Part shown: in pieces, positions 39,803 through 48,630 of the stretch
How positions within the stretch are numbered: the stretch's first letter is position 1
How the letters are laid out: every line of letters begins with the position of its first letter
Translations under genes and position numbers: made by a program
Notes under the pieces: generated by a model
Databases searched by the model: none
Told to the model about the DNA's origin: nothing
What the model saw: only the letters and a program-made list of their open reading frames with translations
Assembly (NCBI GenBank): GCA_029054245.1
Contig: JAIDFQ010000043.1
Span: forward strand, 124,001-188,000
Source of the DNA: Lachnospiraceae bacterium
GTDB taxonomy: Bacteria; Bacillota; Clostridia; Lachnospirales; Lachnospiraceae
DNA: 64,000 nt
Direction of reading: 5' to 3'

Positions 39803-40240
39803 ATGAAGATAAAGGGAAATGTGACACAATACGAAGATTTCAAATATGTGCTTCAAGATGTGGGGAATATTTATCTGGGGGCAGGGTTTTCTTATGAAGA
39901 ATTATTGGAACATGAGATGGTTCCGTTTAAACTGAAGGCGATTCTGGCACAGTACATATTAAAAGAAGTATCTCCTGATACGACGCTGGAGAGCCAGTTT
40001 TATTATCTAGAGGAAAATACGTTCCTTTATGAGACCTATCAACAGCTAAAGATACGCGTAAAGGTTCAGATACAAGAACCCCAAAAAAAATTTTTCGGCA
40101 AAACGAAAATCAGATACCAGGAAAGAATCTTCCCGTTACAAGATCTTGTGCAGATGAATCTGGCAAGAAAAAAGGCATCCGGGATGCTGGTTCGGGAGAT
40201 AATCATATCAAAATTGGGGATGATGACGTTTAGCTTATAA
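39803..40240 (+). CDS. Hypothetical protein in an operon with the sigma-like gene
   Basis: 145-aa ORF, 15 nt after the preceding stop. Confidence 0.6.
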   Translation: MKIKGNVTQYEDFKYVLQDVGNIYLGAGFSYEELLEHEMVPFKLKAILAQYILKEVSPDTTLESQFYYLEENTFLYETYQQLKIRVKVQIQEPQKKFFGKTKIRYQERIFPLQDLVQMNLARKKASGMLVREIIISKLGMMTFSL

Positions 40241-40267
40241 TTTTTTAAAAAAATTTTTAAAAAGTAC

Positions 40268-40296
40268 TTGCAAAGTCAAAAAATATCTGTTACAAT
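40268..40296 (+). promoter_or_regulatory. Sigma-A-type promoter
   Basis: TTGCAA (40268-40273), 17-nt spacer, TACAAT (40291-40296). Confidence 0.6.
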
Positions 40297-40302
40297 ACAT
40301 TC

Positions 40303-40397
40303 ATAGTCAAAGAGAAATCGCGACTAACTTAATTTTTGGTAAAATTCCCCTTTTACACTGAGCGGGTCGGAAACTTTTGTTTCCGCCCGCTCTTTTA
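40303..40397 (+). ncRNA. Candidate sRNA with three hairpins and intrinsic terminator
   Basis: Promoter just upstream; TAGTC/GACTA hairpin, GTAAAA-ttcccc-TTTTAC hairpin with C-rich loop, terminator; no ORF. Confidence 0.45.
40360..40397 (+). terminator. Rho-independent terminator
   Basis: GAGCGGGtcGGAAAC-ttt-GTTTCCgCCCGCTC then TTTTA. Confidence 0.85.
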
Positions 40398-40474
40398 TTT
40401 CTGGAAAAAATAGGGTATACTAAATAATGAATAAAAAAGCCGCCGTCTTTACGGTATGAGAAAGGAAAACATAT

Positions 40475-43402
40475 ATGAAGCAGCAGATTGAAAGCATGAA
40501 TGCTTATGAGATCATGGAAAAGAGACGAATCAGTGATCTGAACTCGGATGGGTATATTCTGAAACATAGAAAGACAAAAGCGTTAATTACGCTTCTATTA
40601 AATGATGATGAAAACAAAGTTTTTTATATAGGGTTCCGCACGCCGCCAAAGGACAGTACTGGGGTAGCCCATATTCTGGAGCATTCGGTGCTGTGCGGTT
40701 CAAAAAATTTTCCGGTAAAAGATCCTTTTATTGAACTGGCAAAAGGCTCTCTGAATACCTTTTTGAATGCAATGACCTATCCAGATAAGACGGTCTATCC
40801 TGTGGCAAGCTGCAATGATAAAGATTTTAAAAATTTGGTACACGTCTATCTGGATGCTGTTTTTTATCCCAATATTTATAAGGAGGAGAAAATTTTCCGG
40901 CAGGAGGGCTGGCATTACGAGATGGAAAGCATGGAGGATGAACTTTCCATTAATGGTGTCGTGTATAATGAAATGAAGGGGGCGTTTTCTTCCCCTGACG
41001 ATGTGGTGGAGAGAGAGATTATGAATTCACTTTATCCGGATGTGACTTATGGATTAGAGTCCGGCGGTGATCCTGATGTGATTCCTGAACTTACTTATGA
41101 GGAATTCTTAGCTTTTCATAAGAAGTATTATCATCCCTCCAACAGCTACCTCTATCTATATGGAAATCTGGATGCAGAAGAGTATCTTTCTTTTATAGAT
41201 GAACATTATCTGTCTGCGTTTGAAGCCCTTGAGGTAGATTCCGATATCGTTCGTCAGAAGCCTTTTGATGCGCCCAAAGAGTTGGTGAAGGAATATTCTA
41301 TCATGGAAGATGAGTCTGCGTCGGAAAATACGTATCTTACCTATAATGTTTCCGTTGGAAATAGCCTTGACAAGAAGCTTTATATTGCACTTGAGGTTTT
41401 GGATTACGTGCTTTGTTCGGCGCCGGGGGCGCCCGTCAAGCAGACATTGATTGACAGAGGAATTGGCAAGGATGTATATAGTACCTTGGAAAACGGAATT
41501 TACCAGCCTTATTTTTCGATTATATCTAAAAATGCCGAAGAAGACCAAAAGGATGCATTCGTATCTGCGATAGAGGAGGTACTTGAAAAGCAGGTAAGGG
41601 AGGGGATTGATAAAAAGGCACTGGCGGCAGCGATTAACTATTTTGAGTTCCGATACAGGGAAGCTGATTTCGGATCCTATCCCAAAGGACTTATGCTCGG
41701 GCTGGAGGCACTCGACAGCTGGCTGTATGATGAGACCTCGCCTTTTATGCATATAGAGGCAAATCATACCTTTGAGGAACTGAAGCAGTCCATTGGAAAT
41801 GGTTATTTCGAGGGCTTGATTAGAGAATATATGATAGAAAATCCCCACAGGACAATCATGACGGTAAAACCTGTGCAGGGACTGACTACAAGAAAGGACA
41901 ATGCCCTTTATGAAAAACTGCAGGCGTTTAAAGAGACGCTTTCTGAAAAAGAGCGGCAAGGAATCATAGATCAGACGGCGGCGCTGCGCGCTTATCAGGA
42001 AGAAGAAAGTTCTGCCGAGGCATTAAAGACGATTCCGCTGCTCGCACGTGAGGATATGAAGAAGGAAGCTGCTGCCTATCTTAATGAAGTCCGCAATGTA
42101 GAGGGCACGACGATTCTCTTTCATGATATCTTTACCAATGGAATCGGATATTTGAATCTGGTATTTGATTTGAAGGATGTGCCAGGGGAATTATTCCCCT
42201 ATGTGGGGATATTAAAGGCGGCGCTGATGATGGTGGACACGGAGCATTTTAGTTACAGTGAACTGTTCAATGAAGTGAATATTCACACCGGCGGTATCAA
42301 AGCGGTAGTGAATACGTACACGAATGCCAATGATTTGAAGAACTATAAAGCCACATTGGAAATCAGATCTAAATCGCTTTACGAAAAGAGGGATAAGGCG
42401 CTTGACCTGATGAAGGAAATCATTCTGACATCAAAATTTGATGACACAAAGAGGTTATATGAGATTATTGCGGAAGCAAAATCCAGGATGCAGGCGGTAA
42501 TGAGCGGTGCTGGGCATTCTCTTGCTGCCATCAGGACACTTTCTTATTTTTCGCCTACAGCGGCAGTGTCAGAACAGATAAGCGGCATTCCCCAGTACAG
42601 GCTGCTTGAGGAACTGGAAAAGAATTTTGAGGTTCAAAAAGAAAAAGTAGTGGAAAATCTCAAAAAACTGACGATGTGTATTTTCAGGCCAGAGAACCTT
42701 CTGGTGGATTATACAGCAACGAAGGAAGGGTGTGCAGGGCTTGATAAGGCTGTGGCTGATTTGAAAGCTGGCTTGTTTACACAAGAGATTTCCCGTGGAA
42801 CTTTCAACCCCGTGCTTCAAAAGAAAAACGAAGCGTTTATGACTGCAGGGCAGGTACAGTATGTGTGCAGAGCCGGAAACTTTATTGACAAGGGGCTGCC
42901 TTATACAGGCGCACTCAAGGTTCTGAAGGTAATGATGGGGTATGACTATCTCTGGAACCAGGTCAGAGTAAAAGGGGGCGCCTATGGCTGCATGTGCAGC
43001 TTCTATAAAAATGGAGATGGCTATTTTGTCTCTTACAGGGATCCCAATCTGGATAAGACGATTCAGGTTTATGAGCAGGCTGCCGAATATATTAAAAACG
43101 CAAAATTGGATGAACGCACTGTGACGCAGTTTATTATCGGTGCGATTAGTGAACTGGATACGCCTATGACACCTGCAACGAAGGGACTTTATTCCCTTGG
43201 CGGGTATCTGACTGGTCTGTCCATGGAAAGGGTGCAGAAGGAAAGGGACGAACTGCTTTCGGTGACGGCAGAGGAAATCCGCAAATTATATCGGTATGTG
43301 CAGGCATTTATGGAAGATGACTGCCTATGTGTGGTGGGAAATGGAGAAAAAATCAAGGAAAACAGGGATTTATTCATGCATGTGGATCAACTGTTCCATT
43401 AA
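40475..43402 (+). CDS. M16C family insulinase/presequence-type metallopeptidase
   Basis: HILEHSVLCGS (HxxEH), 975 aa, GVVYNEMKGAFSSPDDVV. Confidence 0.93.
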   Translation: MKQQIESMNAYEIMEKRRISDLNSDGYILKHRKTKALITLLLNDDENKVFYIGFRTPPKDSTGVAHILEHSVLCGSKNFPVKDPFIELAKGSLNTFLNAMTYPDKTVYPVASCNDKDFKNLVHVYLDAVFYPNIYKEEKIFRQEGWHYEMESMEDELSINGVVYNEMKGAFSSPDDVVEREIMNSLYPDVTYGLESGGDPDVIPELTYEEFLAFHKKYYHPSNSYLYLYGNLDAEEYLSFIDEHYLSAFEALEVDSDIVRQKPFDAPKELVKEYSIMEDESASENTYLTYNVSVGNSLDKKLYIALEVLDYVLCSAPGAPVKQTLIDRGIGKDVYSTLENGIYQPYFSIISKNAEEDQKDAFVSAIEEVLEKQVREGIDKKALAAAINYFEFRYREADFGSYPKGLMLGLEALDSWLYDETSPFMHIEANHTFEELKQSIGNGYFEGLIREYMIENPHRTIMTVKPVQGLTTRKDNALYEKLQAFKETLSEKERQGIIDQTAALRAYQEEESSAEALKTIPLLAREDMKKEAAAYLNEVRNVEGTTILFHDIFTNGIGYLNLVFDLKDVPGELFPYVGILKAALMMVDTEHFSYSELFNEVNIHTGGIKAVVNTYTNANDLKNYKATLEIRSKSLYEKRDKALDLMKEIILTSKFDDTKRLYEIIAEAKSRMQAVMSGAGHSLAAIRTLSYFSPTAAVSEQISGIPQYRLLEELEKNFEVQKEKVVENLKKLTMCIFRPENLLVDYTATKEGCAGLDKAVADLKAGLFTQEISRGTFNPVLQKKNEAFMTAGQVQYVCRAGNFIDKGLPYTGALKVLKVMMGYDYLWNQVRVKGGAYGCMCSFYKNGDGYFVSYRDPNLDKTIQVYEQAAEYIKNAKLDERTVTQFIIGAISELDTPMTPATKGLYSLGGYLTGLSMERVQKERDELLSVTAEEIRKLYRYVQAFMEDDCLCVVGNGEKIKENRDLFMHVDQLFH

Positions 43403-43486
43403 GATGAAATTTTTATTTAAAACCCATAAATAGAAAAGTCATGAATCGTATCTAAATATATCAAATATTTTCAGGGAGGGACGATT

Positions 43487-44506
43487 ATGATGAAAAAAGG
43501 TAGATGGAATTCGTTATTTTTGACGTTGGCAGTGGGGCTTATGACGACGGGATGTGGAGCAGCTGTAAAGGATGCGGCGGCAAATGCAGCCGCCCCTGCG
43601 GAAGCTTATGAAATGGCTTATGAAGAAGCCTATGATACTTCAGCGTCGTATGCTTCTAGTGATATTTATACAGGCGGTGCGCAAGCGAAGGCAGAAGAGA
43701 GCGGGGAAGCCGATGCGGGCGAAGGGGGAACAGAAGTATATTCTACTCAGCGCAAGCTCATAAAGAATGTGAATCTTAACGTGGAGACGGAGACCTTTGA
43801 TGATCTGCTTGCCAACGTGGAGGAGAAAACACGTAAGGCAGGCGGTTATATAGAGCAGAGCTATACATATAACGGCAGCAGCTATTACGGGGGTGGCAGA
43901 AGGAATGCAAGCCTTACCATAAGGATACCGGCGGAGAATCTGGATGAGTTTTTATCAGCTGTGTCAGCGGTCTCTAATGTGATCAGCCGGAACGAAAGCG
44001 TTTCGGATGTCACGTTACAGTATGTGGATCTGGAAAGCCATAAAAAGGCTCTTTTGGCAGAGCAGGACAGACTGCTGGAGCTGCTGGATGTGGCAGAGAC
44101 AATTGAGGATATCATCAGCTTAGAAAGCCGTCTTTCGGAGGTGCGCTATCAAATCGAAAGCATGGAATCACAGCTGCGTACCATGGATAATCAGGTTTCT
44201 TATAGTACCATTGAACTTTACATCGACGAGGTAGAAAAATTAACTCCGGTCAAGGAACAGACGGCATGGCAGAAAATTTCCGTAGGATTTGCAAACAGTC
44301 TTCATAACGTAGGAAACGGACTTGTGAATTTTGGAATTGGTCTGATCATCAGCCTGCCGTATCTGATGCTGTGGGCGGCCATCATCTTGATTATCGTGCT
44401 CGTCTGCATAATCATCATTAAAATAAGCCGGAAAAAGACGCAGAAAAAGGGGAGAGAGCAATCTTTGGAACAGCAGAAAATAAATGATGAAACAGTTAAA
44501 AAATAA
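43487..44506 (+). CDS. DUF4349 domain lipoprotein
   Basis: Lipobox TTGCGAA; RKLIKNVNLNVETETFDDLLANVEEKTRKAGGYIEQS...C-terminal TM. Confidence 0.85.
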   Translation: MMKKGRWNSLFLTLAVGLMTTGCGAAVKDAAANAAAPAEAYEMAYEEAYDTSASYASSDIYTGGAQAKAEESGEADAGEGGTEVYSTQRKLIKNVNLNVETETFDDLLANVEEKTRKAGGYIEQSYTYNGSSYYGGGRRNASLTIRIPAENLDEFLSAVSAVSNVISRNESVSDVTLQYVDLESHKKALLAEQDRLLELLDVAETIEDIISLESRLSEVRYQIESMESQLRTMDNQVSYSTIELYIDEVEKLTPVKEQTAWQKISVGFANSLHNVGNGLVNFGIGLIISLPYLMLWAAIILIIVLVCIIIIKISRKKTQKKGREQSLEQQKINDETVKK

Positions 44507-44541
44507 AGTACATAAAGAAAAGGGAGATAAAGTAGATAAAA

Positions 44542-45444
44542 ATGAATGACCAGTATAAATCCGGTTTCGCGGCGTTGATCGGGAGACCAAACGTAGGAAA
44601 ATCTACATTGATGAATTGCCTGATCGGGCAGAAGATTGCTATTACGTCCAGCAAACCGCAGACTACAAGGAACCGTATTCAGACGGTGTATACTTCAAAA
44701 GAAGGACAGATTGTCTTCGTAGATACGCCGGGCATCCATAAGGCGAAGAACCGTTTGGGAGATTACATGGTGAATGTGGCGCAAAGGAGCCTTAAAGAGG
44801 TGGATGTGATTTTGTGGCTGGTGGAGCCCTCCAATTTTATCGGGGCAGGAGAACGCCATATCATTGAACAGCTTCAAAGAATTCATGTACCGGTAATACT
44901 GGTCATCAATAAAATCGATACCGTCAAGAAGGAGGAACTTTTCGGATTCATCGATACCTATCGAAAGGAGATGGATTTTGCTGAAATCGTTCCTGTATCA
45001 GCGCTTAAAAATGACAATACACAGGAACTTTTAAAATGCATTATGCAGTACCTTCCCTATGGGCCGGCATTTTATGACGAGGATACAGTGACAGACCAGC
45101 CCCAGCGCCAGATTGTGGCAGAATTGATCAGGGAAAAGGCATTAAGATGTCTGGAGGAAGAAATTCCTCACGGTATCGCTGTCACCATAGAGCGGATGAA
45201 ATGGCGCGGCAGAATCGTGGACATTGATGCGACGATCATCTGTGAGAGAGATTCCCACAAGGGAATTATCATTGGCAAGCAAGGAAGTATGCTGAAGAAG
45301 ATTGGCACCAGTGCACGCCGGGATATTGAGGATCTTTTGGAGAGCAAGGTGAACCTGCAGCTCTGGGTAAAGGTGAAAAAGGATTGGCGGGACAGCGATT
45401 TCCTTCTCAAAAATTTTGGCTATAATCAAAAGGACTGCGAATAG
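44542..45444 (+). CDS. era: GTPase Era
   Basis: GRPNVGKSTLMNCLIGQKIAITSSKPQTTRNRIQ; KH domain GIIIGKQGSMLKKIG. Confidence 0.97.
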   Translation: MNDQYKSGFAALIGRPNVGKSTLMNCLIGQKIAITSSKPQTTRNRIQTVYTSKEGQIVFVDTPGIHKAKNRLGDYMVNVAQRSLKEVDVILWLVEPSNFIGAGERHIIEQLQRIHVPVILVINKIDTVKKEELFGFIDTYRKEMDFAEIVPVSALKNDNTQELLKCIMQYLPYGPAFYDEDTVTDQPQRQIVAELIREKALRCLEEEIPHGIAVTIERMKWRGRIVDIDATIICERDSHKGIIIGKQGSMLKKIGTSARRDIEDLLESKVNLQLWVKVKKDWRDSDFLLKNFGYNQKDCE

Positions 45445-45462
45445 AAACAAGAAAACAGTAAA

Positions 45463-45495
45463 CCCTAATATCATATTTACATTTTGATTTTAGGG
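45463..45495 (+). other. Hairpin overlapping the SD of the downstream small ORF
   Basis: CCCTAATATCA...TGATTTTAGGG; SD aggggg lies in the 3' arm. Confidence 0.4.
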
Positions 45496-45503
45496 GGCAC
45501 AAG

Positions 45504-45674
45504 ATGAGAATTATAAATTACTGGGAACAATTTTTAAGTACTGGAAGAGTTAATGATTATCTGGCCTACAGGGAGGAAGAGAGCGCTGGGTCAGAAGAAG
45601 ATGAGGGAGCCGGGAAAGGTGCAGGAACAGATCAGTGTTACAGGGATAGTTTTAAAAGCAGAACCAGTCGGTGA
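45504..45674 (+). CDS. Small YqzL-like protein (56 aa), absent from the ORF track
   Basis: MRIINYWEQFLSTGRVNDYLAYREEESAGSEEDEGAGKG...; strong SD; sits between era and recO as YqzL does. Confidence 0.65.
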   Translation: MRIINYWEQFLSTGRVNDYLAYREEESAGSEEDEGAGKGAGTDQCYRDSFKSRTSR

Positions 45675-46278
45675 ATATGACAGGCGGGTGGTGATACTTA
45701 CAAGGGAGAGGGGGAAAATAGCAGCATTTGCAAGGGGCGCCAGGAAACAGGGGAGCCGGCTGCAAGCTTCCACCAATCCCTTTTGTTTTGGTCAGTTCAG
45801 GATTTATGTGGGGAGAAGCGCTTACGGTATTGCGGAGGCTTCTATCAGCAACTATTTTGAAGCGTTTAGGGAAAAGTTTGAAGAAGCATGTTTTGGAATG
45901 TATTTTCTGGAGGTTATGGACTACTACACCAGAGAAAACAGTGACGAGAAAGAAATGCTTAAACTCTTATATCAGTCGCTGCGGGCACTTTTGCATGAAG
46001 GGCTTTCTAATCATCTGGTGAGATACATATTTGAAATAAAAGCACTGGCAATCAATGGAGAATATCCCGGACCACCTAAAAGAGAGAAGCCTTATCTGGA
46101 TTCTACGCTTTATGCGCTGGAATTCATTATTGATTCTAGCGTTGAGAAACTCTATACATTTACAGTGACCAAGCAGGTGTTGGGAGAAATTTCACAGATT
46201 GCCGATGTTTTCAGGGAGCGCTTTATTGACAGAAAGATGAAGAGTCTGGAAATTCTGTTCGAGATCAGTGGGGGATAA
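45601..46278 (+). CDS. recO: DNA repair protein RecO
   Basis: SVTGIVLKAEPVGEYDRRVVILTRERGKIAAFARGARK; start inferred at 45601. Confidence 0.92.
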   Translation: MREPGKVQEQISVTGIVLKAEPVGEYDRRVVILTRERGKIAAFARGARKQGSRLQASTNPFCFGQFRIYVGRSAYGIAEASISNYFEAFREKFEEACFGMYFLEVMDYYTRENSDEKEMLKLLYQSLRALLHEGLSNHLVRYIFEIKALAINGEYPGPPKREKPYLDSTLYALEFIIDSSVEKLYTFTVTKQVLGEISQIADVFRERFIDRKMKSLEILFEISGG

Positions 46279-46385
46279 TTGCATCTGCATAAGTAAATGA
46301 AGGCATTGAATGAAATTCCATGTTGAAAAACAGTGATAAGTCATATATAATGAATGGGGTAAATTGAAGGAAACAGGGGAGCGAT

Positions 46386-47003
46386 ATGAGAAGCAGCTTA
46401 AAAAAAGTTTATAAATGTATGATTGGAATACTGATTTCTACTGGAATGCTGGGACTTGTTTCCTGCGGAAACAAGGTGGAAGGAGTAAGCGGATCAATCC
46501 TCACGATTGAAAAAGACGGAACGGTTCGTGCCAATATAGTAGAAGATTTTAGGGAAGGATATTATGATAAGGAGGAACTGCAGCAGACGATTCTAGAGCA
46601 GGCGGCCTCCTATAACCGGAATGCAGGAAGCGGAAGCGTAACGGTTGAAAAAGTAGAAGCCAAGGAAGAGGCGATTACAGTTCAAATGACTTATGCCGGA
46701 GTGCAGGACTATGCTTCCTTTAATCATGCCATTTTTTTTGCGGGAACGGCAAAGGAGGCTTTGGAGGCAGGCTTTGATCTGAATGTGGTGTTGAGCGGAG
46801 TGAAGAATGAGATGGAGACGGTTGGAGAGTCGGATATCCTGGGGATGGAAGGCAGTGTTCTCCTTATCACGAACATCAATGACGGAATTGCCGTGAACGG
46901 AAAAGCACTTTACGTAAGCGATAATGTGGTCGTATCGCCCAATGCTAAGACAATCTGGTATTCCGGTGATGAAAATGGACTGGCATATGTGATTTATCAA
47001 TAA
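46386..47003 (+). CDS. Putative lipoprotein, hypothetical
   Basis: Signal peptide with lipobox GLVSCGNK. Confidence 0.7.
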   Translation: MRSSLKKVYKCMIGILISTGMLGLVSCGNKVEGVSGSILTIEKDGTVRANIVEDFREGYYDKEELQQTILEQAASYNRNAGSGSVTVEKVEAKEEAITVQMTYAGVQDYASFNHAIFFAGTAKEALEAGFDLNVVLSGVKNEMETVGESDILGMEGSVLLITNINDGIAVNGKALYVSDNVVVSPNAKTIWYSGDENGLAYVIYQ

Positions 47004-47023
47004 GTATGGTTGTAGTCAAAAAC

Positions 47024-47102
47024 CCGCAGCAAGCTGTGAGGTGTTGACCTTCGCGGCATTCGCCAAATGTCTGCTTCGCAGTTAGTTGGCTCATTGCACG
47101 CA
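47024..47102. repeat. Intergenic repeat, copy A (upstream of glyS)
   Basis: ccgcagcaagctgtgaggtgttgaccttCGCGGCATTCGCCAAATgTCTGCTTcGCAGttagTTGGCTCATTGC; reverse complement of copy B. Confidence 0.75.
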
Positions 47103-47130
47103 GGAATAAATAACGAAAGGCAGATGGATT

Positions 47131-48519
47131 ATGGAAAAAACAATGGAAAAAATCGTTGCTCTGGCGAAGGCAAGAGGGTTTGTATATCCCGGTTCCGAAA
47201 TTTACGGCGGTCTCGCCAATACTTGGGATTACGGCAATCTTGGTGTTGAACTGAAGAATAACGTAAAGAGGGCATGGTGGCAGAAATTCATTATGGAAAA
47301 CCCTTATAATGTGGGGGTTGACTGTGCAATTTTGATGAATCCCCAGACTTGGGTGGCATCAGGACACCTGGGCAGCTTTTCTGATCCTCTTATGGACTGT
47401 AAGGAATGTCATGAGCGTTTCCGCGCCGATAAGATCATTGAGGACTTTGCAGATGAAAATCATGTGGAGTTAGATGGTTCTGTGGATGGCTGGAGTCAGG
47501 AGAAGATGAAAAATTTCATTGAAGAACATAAGATCGCCTGCCCTTCCTGCGGCAAACATAATTTTACAGACATCCGTCAGTTCAATCTGATGTTCAAAAC
47601 CTTCCAGGGGGTTACGGAGGATGCCAAGAATACTGTGTATTTAAGACCTGAAACAGCGCAGGGAATTTTTGTTAACTTTAAGAATGTACAGAGAACCTCC
47701 CGCAAAAAGATTCCGTTTGGAATCGGACAGATTGGAAAATCCTTCCGAAACGAAATCACACCAGGGAATTTTACATTCCGTACCAGAGAATTTGAACAGA
47801 TGGAACTGGAGTTCTTCTGCGAACCGGATACGGATCTTGAATGGTTTGCATATTGGAAACAGTTCTGTATCGACTGGCTTAAGAGCCTTGGCATGAAAGA
47901 AGAAGAAATGCGTGTGCGCGACCATGACAAGGAGGAGCTGTCCTTCTATTCCAAGGCAACTACGGATATTGAATTTTTATTCCCCTTTGGCTGGGGCGAA
48001 CTGTGGGGAATTGCGGACAGAACAGATTATGATCTGACGCAGCATCAGAATACCTCAGGAGAGGATTTGTCTTATTTTGATGACCAGAAGAACTTAAGAT
48101 ATGTTCCTTATGTCATTGAGCCGTCTTTAGGCGCAGACCGCGTGGTTTTAGCATTTTTGTGCGCTGCTTATGATGAGGAGGAAATCGGCGAGGGAGATGT
48201 ACGTACCGTGCTTCATTTCCATCCGGCGCTTGCACCGGTAAAGATCGGTGTATTGCCCCTTTCTAAGAAGCTGAACGAGGGGGCGGAGAAAATCTTTACC
48301 CAGCTGTCCAAAAAATATAATTGTGAGTATGACGACAGAGGAAATATCGGGAAGAGATACCGCCGACAGGATGAAATCGGTACGCCATTCTGCGTTACTT
48401 ACGATTTTGAATCAGAGACGGATGGATGTGTAACGGTGAGATTCAGAGATTCCATGGAGCAGGAACGGGTAGCGATTGCGGATTTGGATGCTTATTTTGC
48501 AGATAAAATGACTTTTTAA
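47131..48519 (+). CDS. glyS: Glycine--tRNA ligase (homodimeric type)
   Basis: [82 protein letters not shown]. Confidence 0.97.
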   Translation: MEKTMEKIVALAKARGFVYPGSEIYGGLANTWDYGNLGVELKNNVKRAWWQKFIMENPYNVGVDCAILMNPQTWVASGHLGSFSDPLMDCKECHERFRADKIIEDFADENHVELDGSVDGWSQEKMKNFIEEHKIACPSCGKHNFTDIRQFNLMFKTFQGVTEDAKNTVYLRPETAQGIFVNFKNVQRTSRKKIPFGIGQIGKSFRNEITPGNFTFRTREFEQMELEFFCEPDTDLEWFAYWKQFCIDWLKSLGMKEEEMRVRDHDKEELSFYSKATTDIEFLFPFGWGELWGIADRTDYDLTQHQNTSGEDLSYFDDQKNLRYVPYVIEPSLGADRVVLAFLCAAYDEEEIGEGDVRTVLHFHPALAPVKIGVLPLSKKLNEGAEKIFTQLSKKYNCEYDDRGNIGKRYRRQDEIGTPFCVTYDFESETDGCVTVRFRDSMEQERVAIADLDAYFADKMTF

Positions 48520-48540
48520 TAAATAATTATCGGTGATTTT

Positions 48541-48623
48541 CGCAAGCAATGAGCCAAGCATCTGCAAAGCAGATATTTGGCGAATGCCGCGAGGGTCACA
48601 TACCCCGCTGCTTGCGGCGGGGT
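48541..48623. repeat. Intergenic repeat, copy B (downstream of glyS, inverted), with terminal ACCCCGC/GCGGGGT hairpin
   Basis: gcaagcaatgagccaagcATCTGCaaaGCAGATatttggcgaatgccgcgagggtcac... Confidence 0.75.
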
Positions 48624-48630
48624 GACTTAG

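Noticed and set aside
41156-41959. 267-aa antisense ORF opposite the M16C peptidase
   Set aside because: No domain pattern; sense frame is a full-length 975-aa peptidase
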